Source: Lepus europaeus
Taxonomy: Eukaryota > Chordata > Mammalia > Lagomorpha > Leporidae
Direction: 5' to 3'
NCBI RefSeq assembly: GCF_033115175.1
Contig: NC_084829.1
Location: forward strand, 134,326,996 to 134,390,995
DNA: 64,000 nucleotides
The position numbers and the translations under genes are program-made. Positions 10,830-22,650 of this stretch are shown here, piece by piece (the first letter of the stretch is position 1; each line of letters opens with the position of its first letter). Below the pieces are notes generated by a model. The model searched no databases, was not told where the DNA came from, and saw nothing but the letters and a program-made list of their open reading frames with translations.

Positions 10830-12070
10830 CCTGTATTTCCCCTACCCTCAGCCAGAGCCTCAGCTGCTTGGGATCCTTGACTTGCTGGAGAGCCAAACTT
10901 TCCTTCTCACAGGGTCTGAGTCCTCAAACAACCTACCTTTTATTTTCAGTTGCTGTCATTTATCATCAAACTTAATATTGGACATGGAAGTATAAGAGGA
11001 CGTCAGAGAATCCCTTAGGTTCCAGACTGTGCCCATTGCCTCCCTACAGAAAAAAGAAGCAAGCCAATCCCTTTTGGTAATCAGGATCTATCACTCCAGC
11101 CAGGGGTGATTTCATTGGTATGAGGAACCCAAAACGGCCAGGTGGTAGTTTCATTGCCCAGGACCATTGTTGAATCTCCTGATGGAAGCACTCTTCCCTT
11201 TTGGCACTAAGGTCTCTAAATAAGCAGCAAAATTTCCAGGTAAGGAAGGAAAAATTCTGAGGTTATTAAGTGATGTCGTAAGAAGAGTCACTCTCACTGC
11301 CACACTTTAATTGAAATTATCTTGGCTATGGGAAAGACAACACCATATAATTGTCTCTGTTTCAAAGCCTATCATTTAGGAAATAATCCCATTTTCCAAG
11401 GAATTGTCTCCCAGCTGGGACCATAACTGAGTCTTCAGTAAGTCATTTCACCATTCAGTTAAGCCAGCTGCTTCCAAGTGCTGGTGTACGTGGTAAGCCC
11501 AGTTAATTTTACAGGCATAAACTCACTGCTGTACTTCCTTTGCTGTGAAATGAGTTCCCTGATCAGATGCAAGGTTGAGCAGAATGTACTGATAGTAGAT
11601 AAAGCAGTTTATTAGTTCACATATAGTGTTGCTGGCAGAAGTATTACGAGCAGAAAAGTCAAATCCATTCCAGAATATGTGATTATTCCAGTGAGGACAA
11701 ATCTTTGTTCCCTCCATAATGGAAGAGGTCCAATGTAATCAACCTGCCACCAGATGGCTGGCTCATCGCCCCTGGGAATGATGCCATATTAGGAACTCAG
11801 TATTATTCTCTACTCTTGGCATACTAAGCAGTTGGTGGTAATGTTGGCAAGGTGAGCCTTGGTAAGGGGAAGTCCAAGTTGTCGAGCACATGTATGGCCT
11901 CCATTCCTACCTCCAGGGCCACTTCGTTCACGAGCCCATTGAGTAAGCACTGGGGTGGCTGTGCAAAGCTGCTGACTGATATCCTCACAGAGCCATTTTG
12001 TCTGCCCGATTACTGAGGGTATCCTCTGCAATGCATACGCTTATTGTGCATTCAGATGGTGCACAGTTAG
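10830..12070 (-). mobile_element. ERVL-like endogenous retrovirus pol remnant (integrase region)
   Basis: On the minus strand two broken reading frames lie in integrase order. At 12031-11810 is a zinc-binding-type segment with a CLVC pair. At 11717-11523 is a core segment containing a DQGTHF-type motif, with a WWQVDYIG stretch between them. Sequence beyond (about 10950-11520) looks like the post-integrase part of ERVL. Stops and frame changes make it a dead fossil. No flanking LTR of its own was identified. Class III (ERVL) assignment is by eye. Confidence 0.65.
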
Positions 12071-15000
12071 CTCCAAAGTTTTTGTCTGTTAGAAGGAAAT
12101 TTTCTCAGATCAATTACATTTAATAGATTTTTTTCGGCAAATAAAAGCAAAACAAAAACAATTCATGAATCAGACAGCTCTCAGAACCAGAAGAGTGTCT
12201 AAGAATTCCCACCAACATAAGGCACATTTATTAGAAATGGCAGTGAAAGATAGAGATAACTTACTTAGTTACAGCTTAGCTGGTTAATTGGTTACAGAGC
12301 CTCCTAAAATTAATCAAAGCTCCAGGATTCTGGTTAAATTCTATATTGGTTTGGCCTGTTAGGCCCACTGCAGGAACCAGTTCAAGTCAATAGCCTCCTA
12401 TAAAATTTTGCTACAGAGAAGTACATCTATATACATCTTCCCCATACTACTTTGTCACCTATTTTCCAATCTCATTTATTCCAAGTTCCTAATCATTTAG
12501 GACAACCAGTAGTGATTGTGCATTCTGGTCCTCTCTCACTCTAGACATACTGGACAGATGTATTATTTGAATTATACTCACTTGTGAGAGTTTCCTTAAA
12601 CAGTGTCCTGAAGACCCCTGAATAGGACTAGAAAAGCCACCTGTGCTGCAGAAAGTAGATTCTAGGGAGGAGGAGCCTGTTGGGGAGCATGCAGGAACCA
12701 GAAGGAAAACCTGTGTCTATTTCAGTGTCTCTCTTGGCATTTTCTACCAACAGAACTTAACATTATGAGAGCTAGCAAAAGAAGACTATTTAGAGGGTAT
12801 ATTTCCATCTCTACCATGCAGGCATATAGAATAAATCTGGAACTAAGAAGCAAGAAATCAATTCCAGCACAGGTACTATACAGCTTGGTCCAAAAATGAT
12901 CTGTCAATCACTGAGGCTATTGCAGCTCCCATTTGCAACCTTATCAGGTTGGGGTTGGGCAGAGGGGAGAAGTGATTCTGCCAAATAACGAGAAAGAGCA
13001 CTTTTCTCCAAAGAAGAGAGGAGTTCTGGGCTAACAAAACAGAACTGTTTCCTATTACATCACCATTTGACTGCTCAGAGCATCATGCATGATCACACAC
13101 ATAGACACACACACGCACATACACACCCCAAGACAGTCTTTTCCATATCTATGCTCTTCTTAAAGTAAATGAACTATTCCATATACACCTGAAAATTGCC
13201 CACTCTTTCCTCCCGTGGGAGGAAAAGAACTCAGTCATATCTACCTACTGAATTCAACCCCAAATTCAGGATCTATGAGTGCTGTCAATCTTAATTAGGT
13301 CCAGATATGGCTAAATGGTGACCAATGAATTCAGCCTAAATTTACAAATATATGAGAAAGGAGGGTAGAATGGAATAACAAAAGCTAACATGCAAAGGCA
13401 AAAAATGAAAAGCAACACACAATGGTTGTGAGCCTATAGCACATCTTGTTGAACTAAAGTAACAGGAGTAAGGACTTCACCTTTCCCTCACAATCTTTGG
13501 TTAGTCAATCAAAGTGCTAAGATTGCCCTTGTCTCAAAGATCCTGCCTTAGATGTATAGTGAGAAGGAATCTCCTAAAACTGCCCTGGAAACTTAATACA
13601 TCATTTTACCAGGCCTGAAGCTTGGGTCATTGCTTTTGAGATAGCATGACAAGTAGCTGAAGACATTCTGGCGATACATTAAACCTTTACTTGGCTGTCA
13701 GTCAATGTCATTTGGGGAAATCCATTCACTTGTTATCAGAAACCTCACTGAGACATGAGCTTTGAATATGGACCCTGCCCTTCCTCTTTCTATCTCTTGG
13801 AAACTTGCCTGGCAACTCTGTGATTCTCCCTAGACTTTAGTTCATTGGCTTGTGTCATACTCTGACTGAGGGAGGGGCAGGGAGCAGGCTGGGGTTATGA
13901 AGCCAGGATATAGGGTCAGGTTCTATCCCCTAAGTTATGCACCGCTCAACTGGCATACTAAACGGAATTATCTATTGGGTGAGGGGACATGGTAGGAGAT
14001 AGTTGAGATGAGTCCGGAGGAATGAGGCATCCCTGACTAGACTGTTTTCCCGGGTCTCCACATTTGTAGTGCACGTTGTGCGAGGCGAAAACTTCAGTAT
14101 TTCAAATGGCAGAGTAGGTATTATCTGATCCTTACCCAGCCCAAGAGAGCTACTTCACTGACAAAAGGGGCTCCTCTTTAACAACGCTGTGTAACCCCAC
14201 TCCTGCCAGTCTCTTAGAAAGGCCACGCTGAACTTCAGTTTGCCTCTCTTACAGCACTAAAGGAGAAGAGAAGTAGTCAATACATTTCAATAGCTTGATT
14301 TGTTATTATTATTATTATTGGCTAGGTCTTCTAATGATGGAGCCCTATTAGGCATAATAATTAATCTATCAGTGTCTGAAAATCCCAGTGGTGAAGGATC
14401 CACTTTTGTGTTGATATTTTTAGTTACCCACACAAAGCAGACAAGTGTTGTCCGAGTACAAAACTGCGTGAGTAGATGCCACTCTGATGTCAAATTACTA
14501 AAAGTTTCTAGATGTTCCTTTCAGGTTCCATACTTATTTCACGGCTGACCAGCACGACTCACAGACTGGCTTTGGTCTGTATATCACTTTCTCAGTAGTG
14601 CTGATCTAACCAACAAAGCTTACTATTTTTCCAGCCCAGGATGGATGGCCTCCTTATTGTTCACGCCCCACCTTGACTAAGTCAGGTGGGGTCAGACAAT
14701 TGCAATTTCCCATAAATCAAGAGCCTCACTACAGAACACAGGCTGCATATTCTAACTTACAATGCATTGTCTCCCGCTTAGCACCTGAATAATGGGGCAC
14801 ATTGTAAGAGCGGTGAAGCCCATGGGCTTTATCTCATTGTTTCAGTTCTTCCACACTGAAGTGAATTCCTGGGTCGGGAGGAATGGTGTATGGGATAATG
14901 GGTTAGCATGTGAACATACAGTATGTCTATGCAATATTCATACAGAATGGTGTTTGCAATTCCATTGTGTAGAACTAGCATAGAGAGGCAAACAGCTGAC

Positions 15001-15540
15001 TGATCCATGACAGAAGGGAGACCAAAGGGATTGACCAGGTTGGTTCCAGGCACCTTGCTGGTCCCCTTGAAAGAGAGCTGCTGTAAAATTACACTGTTGC
15101 TGTAACATTGACTTTTCAGCAGGGGCAGCTGAAATGCCCTGGACAAGGGCATTCCCTGAGTCATTTCCTTGGTAACTCTGACGGTATTATTCTCCAGCTT
15201 GTCTCACTTTCCCCAGAACTTTGAAGAAAATCTAAACCTTTATGGTGTGTAAGGCACTGAAGATTCAATGTCTTCCTTTCCCTCCAGCTTCACCTTGCCT
15301 CTTTGCCTTGCTCTGCTCCAGGATGCCCCAGAACACCCCAGTTCACCATGCGCCCTGCACGTCCTGTTCCTTCAGATTAGCACACACTGTGTAGCTCTCT
15401 CCCACTCCCAGCCCCATTAGAAATCAGCTGTTACCTCCCAAAAGCCCTCTTGTCACTAATTCAGACATGTCTAACGTCTTGTTTCCTGCACTACACCTGT
15501 CACATTAACATGTTTAATTATTATTAAGCTAGTACAGAAA
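12070..15540. other. Unresolved intergenic sequence, possibly more ERV material
   Basis: No open frame with a recognisable domain. A short CA-rich run lies at 13095-13130 and an ATT run at 14303-14320. Parts of 14300-15170 have the feel of retroviral internal sequence on the minus strand, but I could not tie them to a family. No SINE is present across about 7 kb (12.0-19.9 kb), which includes the promoter. Confidence 0.35.
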
Positions 15541-15779
15541 CTAAAATGAATTTCGTCAGCCTACATCCTAGGACCAAACGCTCAAACATGTTTCTGAACA
15601 CCCCAGAGGCAAGCAAAAGATCAAGAGGCATCTTTGCAGACTGCACAAACAGTGAAATGCCCAAATGGCTGTTTGCTCCCCTGGAATCCAGCCTGTCCCT
15701 CGTCTTTCAAATGAACAGTGGCATTTTCATTTTTCACCAGACATCATCAGACACCGGATACCTATGAACTCGCTCCGAG

Positions 15780-17350
15780 CGTGGCCTTCTAATTATAACG
15801 CCGGGGCTTCCCACGGCCTCCACCGGGGCGAGATGCCTGGATCGCAGGTGAGCTCCGGAGCACGGGCTCGCGCCGGCCGGAGACCGCAGGCCGGAGGGTG
15901 CGGCGGGCTCCGCGCGGCGCCGCCGAGGCCGTTAAGCGAGCGACTCCGATTCCCGCGGGCCGTGCCGCTCCAGCCACCACCCCCGAGGGGCCCCGAGGGC
16001 GCACACTCCGGCGCGGCGGTTCCAACTGGCGACTGTGTGCCTTCGGGGTCCCCGGCCACAGCGGGCGCAGGGTCTCGGAGCGGGTCTCAGGCCCCGGCCG
16101 CCCGGCTTCCATGTGAGCGCCCTCCCGCTCGGCTGGGCCTGCGCTGCCGCCGCTGCCCGGCGCCCGGGTCCCAGCTGCGGCCGCCCGCTCCACCTCCGCC
16201 GGCTCCCCGGGTCCGGCTGCCGGGGCGCAGGAGCCGCCGCAGCACTCCCGGCCCCCGAGGGAGAGTCCTGACGGCGAACCCAGGCTGAGTAAGGGATAAG
16301 GAAGGGACGGGCGACAGCAGCGACGCGAGCCCCTGCCCGTCTACCCTCCCGTGGCTCCAAGAGGCAGGCGTCCGGCTCCCCTCCAGGAGACCCATGGCCA
16401 CATCGTAAATGCACGGTCTACTTTGGGGAGCGAAGCAGGGTTTGTTTGTTTTTTTTCCCCCGACAGAAAATGTCTCGTTTAGCCGTTAAGGAATATCGTT
16501 ACCAGTTACAGGAGGACCTTTTGTATAAACTGGATGGGTTAATGAGAAAGTTCTAAGGTCTGGTTCTTAAAAACTCCATTTATAGCATACCGTACACCAG
16601 ACATTACGTATACATGTTTATAAAAATATACAAGGGCTACGTAGTTGTTTTTTTTTTTTTTCCCCCACAACCTTCTCAAGCATTTATCGAGAAAAAGTCT
16701 AGCCCAATGCCCTTTGACCCGCCCGTCTCTCGCTCGCCTCGCCGCACCCGCGGGCGGGAAGGGCCCGCCGGCGGCGGACCAGGAAAGAGGAAGGAAGAGT
16801 AAGGGCAAGGGAGGGGGAAAGTGACGGGAGCAGCGAGAGCCGGAAGTGAGCGGCTAGCGAGGAACCCAGGAGCGCCCTGTCTGGCGGCGCTCTAGCCGAC
16901 GCGCACCATCTCGATGCTCCCCCGCGTCTGGTCTATTTATTGTCGCGGGGAAGCAGCGGCCGCGCCGTACCCGGAACAACAAAGCACGAAAGACGGAGCC
17001 TGAGCCTCGGGGGCTCCTAGCAACGGGCCGGGGCGGGAGTTCCATGGAGACTGGGGAGCGTGCCCGCCTCATCATCATCCTTGTCCTCCAGCTTCTCCTC
17101 CGCGTCCGACGCAACCGGCAGCAGCGCTGCCGCCGCGTCCTCTACGGCCGTCCCGTCTTCCCACGGTAACCCCGGAGGCGACCCTGGGCGGGGGGGAACG
17201 CGGGCGGCGGGGCGGCCTGAGTGCGGGGAGCGTGGCGTCGGGGCGCCGGGCTGCGGTCGGGTGTGCGGGGGCGGGCGACCGGCGGGCCGGGGCTGAGGTG
17301 GGCGAGACGGAGGACGCGGGGAGCGGGGTTCTGGGCATCTCGTTAGGGTA
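15780..17350. promoter_or_regulatory. CpG island, TBPL1 promoter region
   Basis: This is the only strongly GC- and CpG-rich stretch in the window. It has two lobes, about 15780-16430 and 16690-17350, separated by about 260 bp of AT-rich sequence. The second lobe carries an ETS-type CCGGAAGTG (16840-16848), a GC box GGGGCGGG (17030-17037) and an RFX-like half site CCTAGCAAC (17016-17024). No TATA box was seen. The distance to the coding exons (about 28 kb) fits the known long first intron of TBPL1. The role of the upstream lobe is unknown. Confidence 0.85.
16960..17165 (+). other. TBPL1: Probable non-coding exon 1 of TBPL1 (5' end approximate)
   Basis: A donor CACG|GTAACC follows 17165 inside the CpG island and would splice to the 5'UTR part of the exon starting at 45602. 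The 5' boundary is a guess from the promoter-like motifs. An ATG at 17044 opens a frame that stays open to the donor, giving a possible upstream ORF. A different or additional first exon is possible; a transcript would decide. Confidence 0.5.
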
Positions 17351-18358
17351 ACGGGGTGGGGGTGGGGCGTTCTGCAGCCGGGTGTGCAGGCGCGGAACGC
17401 GGGGGTTTGTTTTTCTTGCGAGCCACCGCAGGGAACGGCGGGGAAGGGAGATTTCCCCGCCTGTGTGTGGGGAGCCCTCCCCGCGGGGAAAGAGGACCCT
17501 GCAAAGATGTTAGGGGGTCCCTTGCTTCCCAGAAAACTTCCCGCGGCCTCTCTGCAGCGGCGGGAAAGCTCCCAAATAGCGGCTCCGTGGGTTCCTGGGT
17601 CCGGCGGTGCCAGCCAGCTGCGCTTTCTTTTATTAGCGTTATTTTTAACCAGAATGAGGGTTGATGAAAAGGGATCCGGAGCCGAGGAGGCGAACGCGAA
17701 TTGTGGGTCGAGATGAGAGTCGGGCTAAGTGCTTAGTAATAGCCGGTAAGAGCCCTAAAAGTAGGAGTCGAATAGGGCATGGCGGTTTTTACATCTCTGG
17801 TGCCGCGATGTGCATCTGCAGGCTGTGTCAGTGTGCTGGTTGCTGTGAGGCTGGAGCTGCAGCCAGTCCACATCTGGGAGCTCTCCGGCTGCGGCTGTCA
17901 CCTGCAATTCCAGAGCGACACTGGCAGTAGCTGGCGTGAGCTTGTATGGATTGAGGGGTTAGAGCAGTGCCTCACAGTAGTGACTCAAGAACAGAGAACA
18001 AGTTCGGTGTGATTTTGTGGGTGTGAAGAAGCAGTGACACCCCTGGGGAAAATTGAAAGAAATCCAAGGAGAAGGTTCAGCCATCCTCTGTGAAAGTTCG
18101 CTAGCACTCTCTCGTTGAATCACTGTTCGATATGTCCAGCTAAGGAGGCATCCTTTTGTGCTTTTTCATGAAGCATTCTGTCACAAGCCGTTAATGGTTT
18201 TGTTCTGTCCAAAACCATCTTAAATCAGTAAGAGATTTTCTGGTGGCTTTCTGAAAAGGCAAGATAGACAACTACCAAAATACCATCTTTGTGGCATATG
18301 GGAACAAAACTCTTTTATTTTTAAGTTGAAGACTAAAGGTGAAAATAACTTAGTTGTG

Positions 18359-18370
18359 CCCCCCCCCCCT
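18359..18370 (+). repeat. Poly(C) run
   Basis: A homopolymer of about 11-12 C in intron 1. It is length-unstable by nature and may carry assembly error. Confidence 0.8.
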
Positions 18371-19968
18371 TCATCTTGTTTGCCAAGTCTGACTTCTCTT
18401 AAGGAAAAAGGTACCATCCTTGTCCTGTTCTCTGTTTTCAATGGATGTTAGAAACTGAACTGATGACCTTAAGAGAGCGAGATCGTCGGGCTGATTCTTG
18501 AGTCCATCAAGCCAGAGTACAGAATTTTTAACTCAACACATTTTCATTTCAAACTGACACTCTGGAATTGAGGTCCACTGTCACTTGTTAAGGCGTTTCA
18601 TGTATATGCAAAGCAAGAGTTTGTACGTTGGTAAACTTCCATTGCCTTGTAAAGACATTGTAAAGGGCAGTGTTGCCATCTTTAATCCATCTAGGGCTGT
18701 TTCTTAATCTTTTCACTTAGCTGTTCTTCTGAGAAGGGCTTCTTGGGATGACTCCAGGTGAGGCCATGGTGGTTGGATCCCTGGGTTTTCATGATGTGCA
18801 CATGAGACTTAGTGAACTCCTTTACCCCCTGGCCAGGTCACACTGACTTCTCCTGACCTTAATTGCTATTGGTTCTGTACCTTCCCAGTTTGGGTAGGAC
18901 TTTGACTTCACTAACAGTTCAGTTTGTGTTTTCCATGCTCTGGGCCCCAGCACTCCAACCTTTGCTTTTGTCTTAGTTCTTCTTATTTGTGTGGCCAATC
19001 AAAAATGATTTTTTTTTATGCTGTATCATTTCTATTTCTTAGGGAGTTTTCAATGTATGTACTTGGCCTGTGTGTACCTTTCATTAACGTTACTTTGTTG
19101 GATTTTCCTTTCATATCCCTTCCTTGGTATTTGGAGAATTGGTGCAGTCATGGCAGGTACATTCTGAGTAACTGTTGTGAACACAATAGGTTAACAGCCT
19201 TATGTCGAGATTCAAGATCGTATTAAAATAAGGCATGTGAAAATATTTGAACTTTTCCAAATGGTTTTTTAGAAGTATGCTGGTAATGCTATAATTGTAG
19301 ACACACTTTTTCAAAAGTAAATGTATTGTAGAGCCTGCTGTGTGTTTTTAATTGAACCTTAGGTTTTCATTATTCTTGTTCTAAAACAATGATTCTTAAC
19401 ATCAACCTTTTCTGATCGTTTTTCATTTGCATATTTAACTGAAATTACATTTTGCCAGATTTGAGGAAACTAAAGTGAATTCTGCAAGTTTTTCTTCACA
19501 TGGAAAATTGTCACATGTAGATGAACACAAATATGTAGAATTTGCTATAAAGTATAACAAATACCTATGAAATATACAGCTGAATACTTTTGAAGAAAGT
19601 TATTTCTTATGGATGTTGCATGTTATTTAAAATCAGCAGGTACTGTATAATCTGAGTGGTGCTGAGTACTGTTTTGCAATAAAGGATAAGCTGATGATTG
19701 GTTTCTTTTTATTGCATCATAGGTCATGTGGTGAAATTATTGCCATGAAAAACAAAATTTAAATCAATTTTAGAAAAATTTATAGTTATATAGTTAAATC
19801 TTGCCATGAATCAAAACCTATAGTGCTTTGAAAATTTAGCTGTATTGTGACATTAAACTAATAACGATTTCTTGGAATTTATACTATCTTGCTATACCTT
19901 TCATATGCCCGATGCCGCATCAGATATGCAAAGTTGGATGAAAGAGGTATTTCCTTCAGGTGCTTTTT

Positions 19969-20340
19969 TAGAAAAATGTTCTAAAAGTGTGTGTATGTGT
20001 GTATGCTTTGTTTTTATTTTTCACATGTTTGAAAGGCGGAGAGAGAAGAGAAAGCTCAAGAGAGAGAGAAGGAACAGAAGTCTCCCATCTCATGGTTCAC
20101 TCCCCAGATGCTGGCAACACCCAGGGCTGGGCCAGGCTGAAGCCAAAGGCCCAGAACTATATGGGTCTCCTACATGGATAGCAGAGGCCCAAGCACTTGA
20201 GCCATCATCCTGCTGCATCCTCAATTAGCAGGATTCATTAACAGGGAGCTGGATTGGAAGTGGGGAATAGCTGGGACTCAAACCAGTACTCTGATAGGGG
20301 ATGTTGGCTTCGAAAGCGTTACCTTAACCCACTCCCATTT
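19969..20340 (-). mobile_element. CSINE with a GT-rich tail
   Basis: TSD AGGTGCTTTTT at 19958-19968 and 20341-20351. The tail side contains GTGTGTGTATGTGTGTATG (19987-20005) before the usual complement of the body. Confidence 0.88.
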
Positions 20341-21166
20341 AGGTGCTTTTTATGAACTTGAAAATAGAAGAGAAATTCCATACATGAGGAAGAAAACATG
20401 AGACACAAATTTGAATTTTGATCCTTTATCATGTACTGCCTGGTACTTGTTATTGGGGTATGGATTTCATCGTGCCTGTAAATTAGAAATGCCATGAGGA
20501 TCTGGACTCTGAGTCAGCATTGTGCTGTATATTTATGTTTGCACATGTGTTAATAGAAGGAGATATGTTTATTTCACTTAAGATGCTTACCTAATATGAA
20601 AGAACCTTTTTGAAATCTTGAACTCTTGATGCTTAAAATTTCAATTTTTTATCCTGCCTGTAGGGATGAAAGATAAAAGTAGCAAAAATTTCTCACAGAT
20701 GGTTAGTGCTTTGTTTCAGTTGATTCAAACAGTGAAAGTAAAAGCTGACTGCCCTGGTAGGTACAGGATTTGCTCTTATCACATGACTGCCACTTTGGGA
20801 TATTTCAGAAGGTAAGAGACTATATGCATATCTGAGGGATTTTCAGGCCACCTAGACAAGTTTGATTTTTGTATTAGGACAGCCTTTTGTAAGGAAGAGA
20901 GATGGAGTATGTGAAGTTTGCACAGTTAGGAAAAAGCAAGATTCCATAAGTGTGTCATTAATGGAAAGGAATCAGGTCACCTCAGAAATTCTACTCTTTT
21001 GGTCTTAGGAAAGGGCAATAAAATTGAGAATGTGGTTAAAATGGCTGGTATTGTTCTGGGAAGTATGCTGCTAGGGATCCCATTAAATGTTTAAAAAAAA
21101 AAAAAAAGTGATTTCTGGGGCAATTCAGATCTGCCCTCATAGGGAAGTCCAGAATGAAAATGTTAA

Positions 21167-21516
21167 TTTTTTTTTTTTTTTTTGACAGGTAGAGTGGACA
21201 GTGAGAGAGAGAGACAGAGAGAAAGAAAGGTCTTCCTTCTTCCGTTGGTTCACCCCCCAATGGCCGCTGCTGCTGGCGTGCTGCGGTCAGTGCACTGTGC
21301 TGCTCCGAAGCCAGGAGCCAGGTGCTTCTCCTGGTCTCCCATGCGGGTGCAGGGCCCAAGCACTTGGGCCATCCTCCACTGCCTTCCCAGGCCACAGCAG
21401 AGAGCTGGACTGGAAGAGGGGCAACCGGGACAGAATCTGGCGCCCCGACCGGGACTAGAACCCTGAGTGCCGGCGCTGCAGGCGGAGGATTAGCCTATTG
21501 AGCTGTGGTGCCGGCC
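21167..21516 (-). mobile_element. Young CSINE
   Basis: T-run, then TTGACAGGTAGAGTGGACAG, with the head at the right as GTGGTGCCGGCC. TSD GAAAATGTTAA at 21156-21166 and 21517-21527. Close to consensus, so recent. Confidence 0.95.
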
Positions 21517-21542
21517 GAAAATGTTAAATTTTCACCAAAAAG

Positions 21543-21873
21543 GAATGGGGGTTTAACCTAGCAGTTGAGGTGCCTGCATCCAGTATTGGAATGTCCTGCT
21601 TCCGCTCTTTAAGGCCAGCTTCCTGCCAATGGAGAGGAGGTTATTGGTCTTGATAACTGGGTCCCTGCTACGCACTTGAGAGACCGGGATTGAGTTCTCC
21701 GCTCTCAGCTTTGGCCTAACCCAATCCTGGCCTTTGTGGGCATTTGGGAACTGAGCCGGCAGATGGAAACAATTTCGTTCTCTTTCTCCTTCTCTCCTTT
21801 CTCTCCCCAACCTCCCCCCCCCCCATCTCTCTACTTCTCAAATTAAATTATTTATTTATTTCACAAAAAAAGT
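21543..21873 (+). mobile_element. Diverged CSINE subfamily copy
   Basis: The body carries the variant block GTTGAGGTGCCTGCATCCAG and the GGGATTGAGTTC block typical of the older subgroup also seen at 25596 and 40005. A poly(C) run sits in the tail (21815-21824), followed by AAATTATTTATTTATTTC. Confidence 0.8.
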
Positions 21874-21877
21874 AGCA

Positions 21878-21938
21878 CTGGGGCTGGCATTGTGGCATGG
21901 CAGGTAAAGCCACTGGCTGCTTCACTTCTGATCCAGCG
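21878..21938 (+). mobile_element. CSINE head fragment
   Basis: Only the start (GGGGCTGGCATTGTGGCATG) and a jump to CTTCTGATCCAGC remain. Internally deleted and truncated. Confidence 0.65.
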
Positions 21939-22083
21939 AAAATATGTTTCTATTAACTAAATGGTTCAAAAAAATTATTTCTCCTCCTGATAAATTATAA
22001 ACATTGTCATTGTGAGAATAGTTTTGATCAGAACCAGTTACATTTTCTTGAGATTATGGTTGATACAACATTTCTGTATTTTG

Positions 22084-22380
22084 TGGCTAGGCATGTGGCA
22101 CAAAAGGGTAAGCCGCTTCTTAGGTCCCTGCATCCCTCATGGGAGTGCTGGTTTGAGTCCTAGCTGCTCTACTTCCAGTTCAGCTTCCTGCTAGTGCTCC
22201 TGCGGAGGCAGCAGTTGATGACTCAAGTGCTTGGGCCCCTGCCATCCATGAGGGAAACCTGGAATTCCAAGCTCCTGGCTTCAGCCTGGCCCAACCCTGA
22301 CTGTTAGGGACATAGGAGTGAACCAGTGGATGTAAATCTCTATTTCTGTTGCTGCCTTTCAAGTAGATGAAAATAAATAA
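22084..22380 (+). mobile_element. Older CSINE
   Basis: Recognisable by GGGAGTGCTGGTTTGAGTCC (B-box area), CAAGTGCTTGGGCCCCTGCC, AAGCTCCTGGCTTCAGCC and the tail CTTTCAAGTAGATGAAAATA. Confidence 0.85.
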
Positions 22381-22439
22381 GCAAGCATAGTATGGACTCT
22401 AGATACAGGCTGTGTTCTGCATTGTGGCTTTGAGTATGA

Positions 22440-22552
22440 GCAGTTTCTTTCACTAGCCTAAGCCCCAGTTTCTTTGTCTGCACTATTTGGGTAATAGTAG
22501 TACCTCTTAGGGTTGCTGTGAGAATTAAGTGTAAAGTGCTTAGAATTTTAAG
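22440..22552 (-). repeat. MIR fossil
   Basis: In complement orientation: CCCCAGTTTCTTTGTCTG, TAGTAGTACCTCTTAGGGTT and GTGAGAATTAAGTGTAAAGT follow the MIR core. This is an old mammal-wide SINE. Confidence 0.7.
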
Positions 22553-22634
22553 AGCAAAAAAAAAAGCAGGTGCTGATTACTGTGTGGTGGTACTAGGTCA
22601 TAAACTAAGGGTGAACCATTAGACCTCTTGAATG

Positions 22635-22650
22635 CCCCCCCCCCCCCCAC
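22635..22650 (+). repeat. Poly(C) run
   Basis: A homopolymer of about 14-15 C. Length likely variable. Confidence 0.8.

Noticed and set aside
11523-12031. Possible functional retroviral integrase
   Set aside because: Segments are in different frames with stops between them and lack the remainder of the enzyme. It is a decayed fossil.
15665-16414. Long overlapping open frames on both strands (207 and 160 codons) in the CpG island
   Set aside because: Pro/Arg/Ala/Gly-rich translations on both strands are the usual result of few stop codons in GC-rich DNA. No domain and no consistent start or splice context.
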